A DNA stretch of 5,536 nucleotides from the NCBI GenBank assembly GCA_046153015.1, contig JBJXGF010000380.1:1-5536 (forward strand). The letters run 5' to 3'. A program made the translations under genes and the position numbers. Below the pieces are notes generated by a model. That model was not told where the DNA came from. It saw only the letters and a list, made by a program, of their open reading frames with translations, and ran no database searches. Each line of letters starts with the position of its first letter. Positions within the stretch are counted from its first letter, which is position 1. This document shows positions 1 to 5,047 of the stretch, piece by piece. The stretch is from JBJXGF01 sp046153015. GTDB lineage: Bacteria; Actinomycetota; Acidimicrobiia; Acidimicrobiales; CAIXPF01.

Positions 1-72
1 CCGTCGGAGGTCCCGGCCGGCGCTGCCGATCGCCCCTGGTTGGGCGGCGTCCGCTCCGGGCACCGTGCAGGG

Positions 73-594
73 GTGCACGCCGTGATCGTCTACGAATCCA
101 TCTACGGGAACACCCACCTGATCGCCGAGGCGATCGGGCGCGGCCTCGCCGCCCGCCACGAGGTGTCGGTGGTCCCGGTCGACGAGGCCGGCGAGGAGAC
201 CGTCGCCGCCGCCGACCTGCTGGTGGTGGGCGGGCCGACCCACGCCCACGGCCTCAGCAGCCACGCCAGCCGGGAGGCGGCGGTCGAAGCGGCCCACGCC
301 CCCGAGACCGAGCTGGTGCTCGACGACGACGCCGAGGGCCCCGGCCTGCGGGACTGGTTCAACACGCTGGGCCGCCACAGCGGCCGGGCCGCCGCGTTCG
401 ACACCCGCCTCGGGGCGCCGGCGGTGCTCACCGGTCGGGCCTCGAAAGGCATCGCCCGGCGCCTGCGCCACCACGGCTTCGAGCTGGTCGCCGAGCCGGA
501 GAGCTTCCTCGTGACCAAGGAGAACCACCTGGAGGACGACCAGGCGGCCCGGGCCGAGGCGTGGGGCACGACCCTGGCCGACTCGCTCGGCTGA
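73..594 (+). CDS. Flavodoxin-like (FMN-binding) protein
   Basis: Predicted soluble cytoplasmic flavodoxin-fold protein of about 173 residues. It would bind FMN and act as an electron carrier or small flavin reductase; the partner is unknown. The N-terminus reads HAVIVYESIYGNTHLIAEAI: a first beta strand followed by the phosphate-binding loop ESIYGNT (residues 8-14). A second loop, GGPTHAHGLS (about 53-62), follows strand DLLVV and should contact the flavin ring. The C-terminal half has GPGLRDWFNTL and FLVTKENHL, a pattern I associate with actinobacterial flavodoxin-family proteins. I chose GTG at 73 because it gives the usual M-x-A-V-I-V-Y-E-S beginning; GTG at 82 has a better-spaced AGGGG (69-73), and TTG at 40 is also in frame. 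The frame stays open to base 1, so an N-terminal extension cannot be excluded. The stop faces the convergent oxidoreductase gene across 40 bp with no convincing terminator. Confidence 0.85.
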   Translation: MHAVIVYESIYGNTHLIAEAIGRGLAARHEVSVVPVDEAGEETVAAADLLVVGGPTHAHGLSSHASREAAVEAAHAPETELVLDDDAEGPGLRDWFNTLGRHSGRAAAFDTRLGAPAVLTGRASKGIARRLRHHGFELVAEPESFLVTKENHLEDDQAARAEAWGTTLADSLG

Positions 595-634
595 CCGACG
601 GGATCGGGCGCCGGGCACGGAGTCGGGGACGGCG

Positions 635-1573
635 TTAGAAGAGGATCACCTGGCGGCCGCGGGCGCCGCCGGCCTCGAGGCGGCGGTGCGCCTCGGCGGC
701 CTGCTCGGCCGGGTAGGTGCGGTCGACCCGCAGCGTCACCACGCCCTTCTCGGCCTGGCGGCCGAGCTGGTCGAGCTTGGCGTGCTCCCGCCGGTACTTC
801 GCCACGATCGTGGCGGTGAACGTGATGCCCCGCTCCGGCGGGCCCTTCCAGCCCCGCACGGCGTTGAACGCGCCCCCGTCGCGCAACGCGGGCAGCACGC
901 GCTCGTTGAGCACGGCGCCGTCGGCCACCGCGTCGACGCCGTCGGGGAAGCGCTCGCGTACCCGGGCGGCGAAGCCGTCGCCGCGGGGCAGCACCACGTC
1001 GGCGCCGAGCGAGGCGACCAGCTCGCGGTCGGCGTCGGAGGCGTCGGCCACGACCACCAGGCCGGCGGCCTTGCCGAGCTGCACCATGTAGCCGCCGAAG
1101 GCGCCGGCCGCTCCGGTGACGGCCAGCGTCTGTCCGGCGGAGAGCCCGAGCAGGTCGAGCGACATCACCGCGGTCAGCCCGTTCATCGGCAGCGTCGACG
1201 CCTCGGCGTGGGACGAGCCGGCCGGCGCCCGGGCCACCGATTCGGCCGGCAGCACGATGCTCTCCCGGTACGCGCCGTGTGCGCCCTTCGGCAGCACGAT
1301 CGCCATCGCGTGGTCGCCGACCGCGATGCCGGTGGCCACTCCTTCACCCACCTCGTCGACCACGCCGGCGGCGTCCATCCCCGGCACGTACGGCGGCGGG
1401 TCGACCTGCTGCTGCTCGGCGCGGGCCCCGTTGCGCACGAACGTGTCGGTCGGGCTCACCGCCGCCGCGTGCACCCGCAGGCGCACCTGCCCCGGCCCGG
1501 CGTGCTCCTCGGGGAGCTCCACGATCTCCAACGCCTCGGGCCCGCCGTACCGCATCACCCCAACTGCTCGCAT
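635..1573 (-). CDS. Zinc-independent MDR-family NAD(P)H oxidoreductase (quinone reductase-like)
   Basis: A 312-residue medium-chain dehydrogenase/reductase, probably cytoplasmic, transferring hydride between NAD(P)H and a quinone or enone. The N-terminal GroES-like domain begins MRAVGVMRYGGPEALEIVELPE and holds VPGMDAAGVVDEVGEGV (about 63-79). The Rossmann domain carries VTGAAGAFGGY (about 152-162), the AxxGxxG-type dinucleotide loop of quinone oxidoreductases. The protein has no cysteine, so the catalytic and structural zinc sites of alcohol dehydrogenases are absent. The C-terminus, EAHRRLEAGGARGRQVILF, matches the family's usual end, so the gene looks complete. The ATG at 1573 starts the canonical N-terminus. 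No Shine-Dalgarno is visible, but a -10-like TACGCT lies 6 nt upstream, so it may be translated leaderless. It follows the methyltransferase on the same strand after 45 bp. The substrate cannot be read from the sequence. Confidence 0.92.
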   Translation of the reverse strand: MRAVGVMRYGGPEALEIVELPEEHAGPGQVRLRVHAAAVSPTDTFVRNGARAEQQQVDPPPYVPGMDAAGVVDEVGEGVATGIAVGDHAMAIVLPKGAHGAYRESIVLPAESVARAPAGSSHAEASTLPMNGLTAVMSLDLLGLSAGQTLAVTGAAGAFGGYMVQLGKAAGLVVVADASDADRELVASLGADVVLPRGDGFAARVRERFPDGVDAVADGAVLNERVLPALRDGGAFNAVRGWKGPPERGITFTATIVAKYRREHAKLDQLGRQAEKGVVTLRVDRTYPAEQAAEAHRRLEAGGARGRQVILF

Positions 1574-1579
1574 CGCGGC

Positions 1580-1585
1580 AGCGTA
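1580..1585 (-). promoter_or_regulatory. Candidate -10 element for a leaderless oxidoreductase mRNA
   Basis: On the minus strand TACGCT fits TANNNT and is followed by 6 nt and then the ATG at 1573. Transcription would start at or next to the A of ATG, which explains the lack of a ribosome binding site. No clear -35 is seen. If real, the reductase can be transcribed independently of the methyltransferase upstream of it. Confidence 0.5.
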
Positions 1586-1618
1586 GAGCTCGGGGACCGG
1601 CCTCGACCGGGCTCCGGT

Positions 1619-2524
1619 TCAGTTCCGGGGGCGGGCGGCGCCGGGGGCCCGGCCCCAGGCCTGCACGGTCATCGCCCGCATCGCCAACGCGCCGGGGCGG
1701 CTCAGGTGGGCCTCGAGCTCGGCGATCAGCTCGGCGAGCTCGGCCGCCGAGGCGAGGCCCAGCTCGACCATGGGGGCGGTGAAGCGCCGGGCGAAGTCGA
1801 GGATCAGCCGCTGGTACGGCTGGTCGGCGCCGTCGAGCCCGGTGTGGGCCATGGCCCGCACGTCGACGAGGCCGGCGGCTCGGAGCAGCCCCGGGAGGCG
1901 CCGGCCGATGTAGGGGTCGAACCCGCGGCTGCGCCACAGCTCGTGGAGCCGCCCGCGCAGGCTGTCCCACGCCGGGTGCGGCGGCTCGCAGCACCAGCTC
2001 AGCCAGTCGAGCTCCTGCACCGCCACCACGCCGCCGGGCTTCACGAGGCGGACGAGCTCGCCGATCACACCGGCTGGGTCGGCCACGTTGACCAGCACGA
2101 GCCGCACGTGCGCCAGGTCGAACGCGCCCGGCGCGAGGCCCGTGCCGCGAGCGTCCCCTCCGAGCACCGCCACCTGGCCCAGCCCGAGCGCCTGGCAGCG
2201 CTCCTGGGCGGCGCGCACCATCACCGGGTTGCTGTCCACGCCGACCACGCGCCCGTGCGGCCCCACCCTCGCCGCCAGGGCGGCCAACAGGCCGAGGGGT
2301 CCGCAGCCCACGTCGACCACGGCGGCGCCCTCGCCCAGCGCCAGCTCGTCGAGCAGCCACTCGGCCTCCTGGGCGAGCAGCTCGGCCTGAGCGAGGAGAC
2401 GGCGGATCTCGACCGGGTCGCTGCCCAGCAGATAGCCGGCGTCCGCCGGAACAGCGCGGGCTGCAGCCGCCGCGTCGGCTTCGGTCTGTGAAACGGATGC
2501 TGACTGCGCCGGTGAGGTGCTCAT
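1619..2524 (-). CDS. Class I SAM-dependent methyltransferase
   Basis: A 301-residue soluble methyltransferase with the Rossmann-like SAM fold. After an Ala/Gln-rich N-terminus and a helical region (about 37-62), motif I is VVDVGCGPLG (69-78). It is followed by GRVVGVDSNPVMV, with D97 positioned to bind the SAM ribose. GGDARGTGL (122-130) should contact the adenine and FDLAHVRLVLVNV (135-147) is motif II. LVRLVKPGGVVAVQELDW is the post-motif region typical of UbiE/Coq5-like and natural-product methyltransferases. The C-terminal third (roughly 180-301) is helical and probably forms the substrate pocket; the acceptor is unknown. The ATG at 2524 was chosen because the open frame further upstream runs antisense to the regulator gene and shows no domain. 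No ribosome binding site is evident; TAGTCC (2530-2535) five nt upstream is a weak leaderless -10. It is divergent from the wHTH-hydrolase regulator (135 bp) and upstream of the oxidoreductase (45 bp), so regulator control and co-transcription are plausible. Confidence 0.9.
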   Translation of the reverse strand: MSTSPAQSASVSQTEADAAAAARAVPADAGYLLGSDPVEIRRLLAQAELLAQEAEWLLDELALGEGAAVVDVGCGPLGLLAALAARVGPHGRVVGVDSNPVMVRAAQERCQALGLGQVAVLGGDARGTGLAPGAFDLAHVRLVLVNVADPAGVIGELVRLVKPGGVVAVQELDWLSWCCEPPHPAWDSLRGRLHELWRSRGFDPYIGRRLPGLLRAAGLVDVRAMAHTGLDGADQPYQRLILDFARRFTAPMVELGLASAAELAELIAELEAHLSRPGALAMRAMTVQAWGRAPGAARPRN

Positions 2525-2590
2525 GGGCCGGACTACGCACTGTCCGCACGTTCGGTTCGCAATTCCCGCGCAGGACGGCGCCGCGTGACC

Positions 2591-2596
2591 TACTGT
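2591..2596 (+). promoter_or_regulatory. Candidate -10 hexamer of the regulator gene
   Basis: TACTGT fits the actinobacterial TANNNT pattern. It would place the transcription start near 2602-2604 and give a leader of about 57 nt carrying a ribosome binding site. No matching -35 is visible at 16-19 bp, so the call is tentative. Confidence 0.35.
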
Positions 2597-2610
2597 CGCG
2601 GTTGAGTCCC

Positions 2611-2635
2611 GGGGAGCGCGGGGGCGCCAGGGGGC
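2611..2635 (+). repeat. Three G-tracts spaced exactly 10 bp apart
   Basis: Runs of GGGG begin at 2611, 2621 and 2631 (the latter two preceded by another G), forming three consecutive 10-bp units: GGGGAGCGCG, GGGGCGCCAG and GGGGCCGGCA. They lie between the candidate -10 and the ribosome binding site of the regulator. One helical turn of spacing is what a tandem-binding winged-helix protein of the OmpR/PhoB type would need. A G-quadruplex using a shorter fourth G-run is an alternative, as is chance in GC-rich DNA. Confidence 0.4.
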
Positions 2636-2645
2636 CGGCAAAGCC

Positions 2646-2650
2646 AGGAG
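2646..2650 (+). promoter_or_regulatory. Ribosome binding site of the regulator gene
   Basis: AGGAG lies 9 nt before the ATG at 2660. It fixes this start and shows that this gene, unlike several neighbours, has a leadered mRNA. Confidence 0.75.
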
Positions 2651-2659
2651 AAGCCGCAC

Positions 2660-3892
2660 ATGCGCTACCGGTTCGGCGAGTGCGAGGTGGACCTCGCCGG
2701 CTTCGAGCTCGTTCGCAACGGCGAGACCGTCCACGTCGAACCGCAGGTGTTCGACGTGCTGGCCTACCTGCTCCGCCACCGTGAGCGGCTGGTGCCCAAG
2801 AACGAGCTGCTCGACGCCGTCTGGGGCAGCCGTTTCGTGAGCGAGTCGGCGGTGACCGGCCAGCTGAAGGTCCTTAGGCGCGCGCTGGGAGACGACGGGA
2901 ACACGCAGCGCATCATCCGGACGGTCCGCGGACGGGGCTACCAGTTCGTGGCGCCGGTCAGCGAGGCCGGGGACGGGCGGGACGACCTGGTGGAGCTGCG
3001 CGAGCCCTTCGCCGAACGCGCCCGTCCCGACAAGATCGACCAGCAGATCCGGTTCTGCACCGCGACCGACGGCACGCTCGTGGCCTACGCCACCGCCGGG
3101 GACGGGCCGCCGCTCGTGAAGGCGGCCAACTGGATGACCCATCTCGACTACGACTGGGAGAGCCCCACCTGGCGGCATTGGCTGGTGGGCCTCGCCCAGC
3201 GCCACACGCTCGTCCGGTACGACGAGCGCGGCTGCGGGCTCTCGGATTGGAACGTGGACCGCTTCAGCTTCGAGGCCTGGGTCGACGATCTCGAGCTGGT
3301 GGTCGACGCGGTGGGTCTCGACCGCTTCCCGGTGCTCGGCATCTCGCAGGGCGCGGCGGTGGCGATCGCGTACGCCGTGCGCCACCCGGAGCGGGTCAGC
3401 GCGCTGGTCCTGTGGGGCGCGTACGGGCGAGGGCGCCTGGTGCGCGCCGCCACCGAGGCGCAGCGGCGGGAGGCCGCGCTCGACCTGGAGCTGGCCCGCG
3501 TGGGCTGGGGGCGGGACGACGACACGTTCCTCCAGGTGTTCACCAGCCAGTTCCTGCCCGACGGCACCCGGGAGCAGTGGGCGGCCTTCAACGAGCTGCA
3601 ACGGCGGACGATCTCGCCGGAGAACGCCGTCCGCTTCCTCGAGACCTTCGCCGGGATCGACGTGGTGGAGGACGCGCAGCGGGTGCGTTGCCCGACGCTG
3701 ATCCTGCACGCCCGGCACGACCTGCGGGTGCCGCTGGCCTGCGCCCGGGAGCTGGCCGCGCTCATCCCCGGCAGCCGGCTGGTGCCCCTCGACAGCCGTA
3801 ACCACATCCTGGTGGAGCACGAGCCGGCCTGGGCGGTCTTCCTGGGGGAGCTCGAGCGGTTCCTCACCGCTCATCACGTGATCCCCACCTGA
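2660..3892 (+). CDS. Transcriptional regulator: OmpR/PhoB-type winged helix fused to an alpha/beta hydrolase
   Basis: A 410-residue cytoplasmic one-component regulator. Residues 1-100 form a Trans_reg_C winged-helix domain: MRYRFGECEVDLAGFELVRNG, then VEPQVFDVLAYLLRHRERLVPKNELLDAVWG, a recognition helix around 61-75 (SESAVTGQLKVLRRA), and the wing IIRTVRGRGYQFV (85-97). A charged linker (about 101-128) leads to an alpha/beta hydrolase domain (131-410). There the nucleophile elbow is GISQGA with Ser229, the acid is Asp354 in HARHDLRVP, and the base is His382 in SRNHILVE; RYDERGCGLSD (186-196) is the conserved segment before the elbow. The triad is therefore intact, so the domain may hydrolyse its ligand or only bind it. 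There is no receiver domain, membrane segment or signal peptide. The start is supported by AGGAG. The divergent methyltransferase and reductase genes are the likely targets. The architecture is known in databases; ligand and regulon are not evident here. Confidence 0.93.
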   Translation: MRYRFGECEVDLAGFELVRNGETVHVEPQVFDVLAYLLRHRERLVPKNELLDAVWGSRFVSESAVTGQLKVLRRALGDDGNTQRIIRTVRGRGYQFVAPVSEAGDGRDDLVELREPFAERARPDKIDQQIRFCTATDGTLVAYATAGDGPPLVKAANWMTHLDYDWESPTWRHWLVGLAQRHTLVRYDERGCGLSDWNVDRFSFEAWVDDLELVVDAVGLDRFPVLGISQGAAVAIAYAVRHPERVSALVLWGAYGRGRLVRAATEAQRREAALDLELARVGWGRDDDTFLQVFTSQFLPDGTREQWAAFNELQRRTISPENAVRFLETFAGIDVVEDAQRVRCPTLILHARHDLRVPLACARELAALIPGSRLVPLDSRNHILVEHEPAWAVFLGELERFLTAHHVIPT

Positions 3893-3901
3893 TCTCCACC
3901 T
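3880..3901 (+). repeat. Tandem imperfect 11-bp duplication across the regulator's stop codon
   Basis: GATCCCCACCT (3880-3890) is followed immediately by GATCTCCACCT (3891-3901), with one mismatch. The junction creates the TGA stop at 3890-3892. Reading the sequence with one copy removed, the frame would run 13 codons further, to a TAA at 3940-3942. Confidence 0.6.
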
Positions 3902-3912
3902 GGGGGTCAAGC

Positions 3913-3925
3913 GGCCCTCCGGGCC
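3913..3925 (+). terminator. Possible weak terminator hairpin after the regulator gene
   Basis: GGCCC and GGGCC flank a TCC loop, giving a 5-bp GC-only stem. TTT follows 5 nt later (3931-3933) rather than directly, so it is a poor intrinsic terminator. An overlapping alternative pairs 3880-3887 with 3901-3908 (8 pairs including one G-T) around a 13-nt loop. Confidence 0.25.
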
Positions 3926-3930
3926 TCGTC

Positions 3931-3943
3931 TTTACGTTGTAAA
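3931..3943 (+). promoter_or_regulatory. Palindrome over the -10 element of the OsmC-family gene
   Basis: TTTAC-GTT-GTAAA is a perfect inverted repeat with 5-bp arms and one of the very few AT-rich spots in the window. It contains TACGTT (3933-3938), a TANNNT -10 hexamer lying 6 nt before the ATG at 3945, so the OsmC gene (and the coupled sigma gene) is probably expressed from a leaderless mRNA. A dimeric repressor bound at the palindrome would cover the -10 and the start codon. The binding protein is unknown. No good -35 is seen. Confidence 0.5.
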
Positions 3944-3944
3944 C

Positions 3945-4463
3945 ATGGACGAGGTCACCAACGGGCTCGGGGTGGCTGCCGCCGCCGCCACCGCGGCGGC
4001 GCTCACGCTCGACCCGGAGCGACGCACGATCGTCCGGGCCAGCAACCGCTGGGTGAACGGCGGCTACACCCGCTCGCAGCTCTCGGGCGGCTCGTACCCC
4101 GCCGATCTGCCGCCCGCCCTCGGCGGCGGCGGGCTCGGCCCGTCGCCCACCGAGCTGCTGCTGCATGCGCTGGCCTCGTGCCTGTCCGCCAGCGTGGTGC
4201 TGGCCGCCACCGCCCGCGGCGCAGCGCTCGTGCAGGTGGAGACCGACGTCGAGGCGTTGGTCGATCTGCGTCCGGCCCTCGCCGAGCCGTCCGGCGACGG
4301 CGCCGGCATCGAGAGCGTGTGGGTGAACTGCCGAGTGCACGCCGAAGCCGCGCCGGACGCGCTGACCCGTCTGTTGGAAGACGCTTGCCGTCGATCCCTT
4401 GTGCTGGCTGCCCTCAGCGCCGGGGTCCGCGTGCACCTGGACCACGAGGTGATCACCCCATGA
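3945..4463 (+). CDS. OsmC/Ohr-family protein
   Basis: A 172-residue OsmC-fold protein, predicted to be cytoplasmic. The family includes Cys-based thiol peroxidases that reduce organic or inorganic hydroperoxides, and members of unknown activity. An Ala-rich N-terminus (10-20) precedes the strand region (27-50). GPSPTELLLHALASC (65-79) is the family signature, with Glu70 and peroxidatic-type Cys79 on the central helix. The second conserved Cys is Cys148 in EDACRRSLVLAAL, and a further Cys129 lies in VWVNCRVH. The second motif lacks the proline that often follows this Cys (CP) in OsmC/Ohr proteins, so peroxidase activity is uncertain. The gene appears complete, ending in VHLDHEVITP. ATG at 3945 lies 6 nt after a -10-like TACGTT and has no ribosome binding site, suggesting leaderless translation. 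Its stop overlaps the sigma-factor start as ATGA, implying one transcript and translational coupling. Confidence 0.88.
   Translation: MDEVTNGLGVAAAAATAAALTLDPERRTIVRASNRWVNGGYTRSQLSGGSYPADLPPALGGGGLGPSPTELLLHALASCLSASVVLAATARGAALVQVETDVEALVDLRPALAEPSGDGAGIESVWVNCRVHAEAAPDALTRLLEDACRRSLVLAALSAGVRVHLDHEVITP
4446..4454 (+). promoter_or_regulatory. Strong Shine-Dalgarno of the sigma-factor gene
   Basis: GAGGTGATC lies inside the end of the OsmC gene. It matches nine bases of the complement of the conserved bacterial 16S rRNA 3' end. The GAGGT core ends 9 nt before the ATG at 4460, fixing this start. It permits efficient re-initiation by ribosomes finishing OsmC. Confidence 0.75.
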
Positions 4464-5017
4464 CCCGCCCCCGACGCCCCAAGCCCGCACCGCTCACCAG
4501 CGAGGCGCTCGCGTCCGGCCTGGCCGCCGGCGACCCTGCGGCCGCCGCCCGCCTCTACGAGGACTACGGCCGGCTGGTGTTCGCCGTTGCGTACCGTCAG
4601 CTCGGGCGGGCCGACCTCGCCCAGGACGCGGTGCAGGAGACGATGCTGCGGGCGTGGCGGGCGGCCGAGCGCATCGATCCGGCCCGCCCGGTGGCGCCCT
4701 GGCTCGTGACGATCGCCCGCCGCGCCGCCATCGACATCGCCCGCCGGGAGGGGCGCCGGGCCACCTCGCCGCTGCAGGACGCGCACGGCGCCGAAGCGCC
4801 GGTGGACGAGCTCGAGCGGGCCGACACCGCGCTCGCCGTCCGGACCGCGATCGGCCGTCTCGACCACGTCGGGGCGGACCTCGTCCGTCTGCATCACTTC
4901 CACGGGCTGACCTATGCCGAGATGTCGGAACGGACGCACGTGCCGGTCGGCACGCTCAAGTCCCGTTCGTTCCGGGTGCATCGCCAGCTCCAGACGCTGC
5001 TGGCCGACGTGGCCTGA
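4460..5017 (+). CDS. ECF-type RNA polymerase sigma factor
   Basis: A 185-residue sigma-70-family protein of the ECF (group IV) size, with only regions 2 and 4. Region 2 spans about 28-97: LYEDYGRLVFAVAYRQLG, then DLAQDAVQETMLRAW (52-66, the core-binding and -10 recognition part) and PWLVTIARRAAIDIARR (80-96). A variable linker of about 30 residues is rich in Ala, Asp and Glu. Region 4 (about 124-181) includes LVRLHHFHGLTYAEMSERTHVPVGTLKSR, a helix-turn-helix for -35 recognition, then HRQLQTLL. There is no extra C-terminal domain of the kind found in SnoaL-type ECFs. The ATG overlaps the OsmC stop by 4 nt and has a strong ribosome binding site. No zinc-binding anti-sigma gene is adjacent: the next gene is MOSC, and the preceding partner is OsmC. 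The ECF subgroup and target promoters cannot be assigned from sequence alone. Confidence 0.92.
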   Translation: MTRPRRPKPAPLTSEALASGLAAGDPAAAARLYEDYGRLVFAVAYRQLGRADLAQDAVQETMLRAWRAAERIDPARPVAPWLVTIARRAAIDIARREGRRATSPLQDAHGAEAPVDELERADTALAVRTAIGRLDHVGADLVRLHHFHGLTYAEMSERTHVPVGTLKSRSFRVHRQLQTLLADVA

Positions 5018-5034
5018 GGCGGGCGCGCTCGCGT

Positions 5035-5040
5035 TAGGCT
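5035..5040 (+). promoter_or_regulatory. Candidate -10 element for a leaderless MOSC mRNA
   Basis: TAGGCT fits TANNNT and is followed by 7 nt (CCGGCGG) before the GTG at 5048. It lies in the 30-bp gap after the sigma gene, so the MOSC gene probably has its own promoter. The GG-rich spacer could alternatively serve as a very close, poor ribosome binding site. Confidence 0.5.
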
Positions 5041-5047
5041 CCGGCGG

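Larger units (their letters stand above)
2525..2659. promoter_or_regulatory. Divergent intergenic promoter region
   Basis: This 135-bp gap separates the methyltransferase (minus) from the hydrolase-fused regulator (plus) and should hold promoters for both. Visible elements are a -10-like TACTGT for the regulator, three G-tracts at 10-bp spacing in its leader, a good AGGAG ribosome binding site, a tandem GTTCG pair (2550-2559), and a weak minus-strand TTGCGA/TGCGTA pair (2557-2562 and 2534-2539, 17-bp spacer) near the methyltransferase start. No long inverted repeat is obvious. Autoregulation by the regulator is inferred from its position. Confidence 0.6.

Noticed and set aside
595..634. Terminator between the convergent flavodoxin and reductase genes
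   Set aside because: Only a 5-bp CCGAC/GTCGG pairing with a 22-nt loop and no T-run could be found, which is too weak to call.
1597..1619. CCGG-rich inverted repeats between the methyltransferase stop and the reductase start
   Set aside because: The stems are 4-5 bp of CCGG units, expected often in this base composition, without a T-tract on the minus strand.
686..2491. 601-codon plus-strand open frame opposite the reductase and methyltransferase genes
   Set aside because: The His/Arg/Gly/Gln-rich translation is typical of the antisense of GC-rich genes, and both minus-strand genes have clear domains across the same bases.
1344..2549. 401-codon minus-strand frame in a second register across the methyltransferase
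   Set aside because: It is an Arg/Gly/Ala-rich out-of-frame translation with no motif; the true frame carries the SAM motifs.
3873..3882. Palindrome ATCACGTGAT near the end of the regulator gene
   Set aside because: It is perfect but only 10 bp, lies inside coding sequence, and has no promoter element next to it; chance is the simpler explanation.
2525..3910. Minus-strand open frame extending the methyltransferase upstream by more than 460 codons
   Set aside because: It runs antisense to the wHTH-hydrolase regulator, has low-complexity Arg/Pro/Val/Gln-rich content with no recognisable domain, and the methyltransferase has a sensible ATG at 2524. GC-rich antisense frames are often open.
4178..4459. 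Upstream extension of the sigma-factor frame inside the OsmC gene
   Set aside because: The extension is Arg-rich and unrelated to sigma region 1 or any other domain. The ATG at 4460 has a strong ribosome binding site and gives the usual ECF length.
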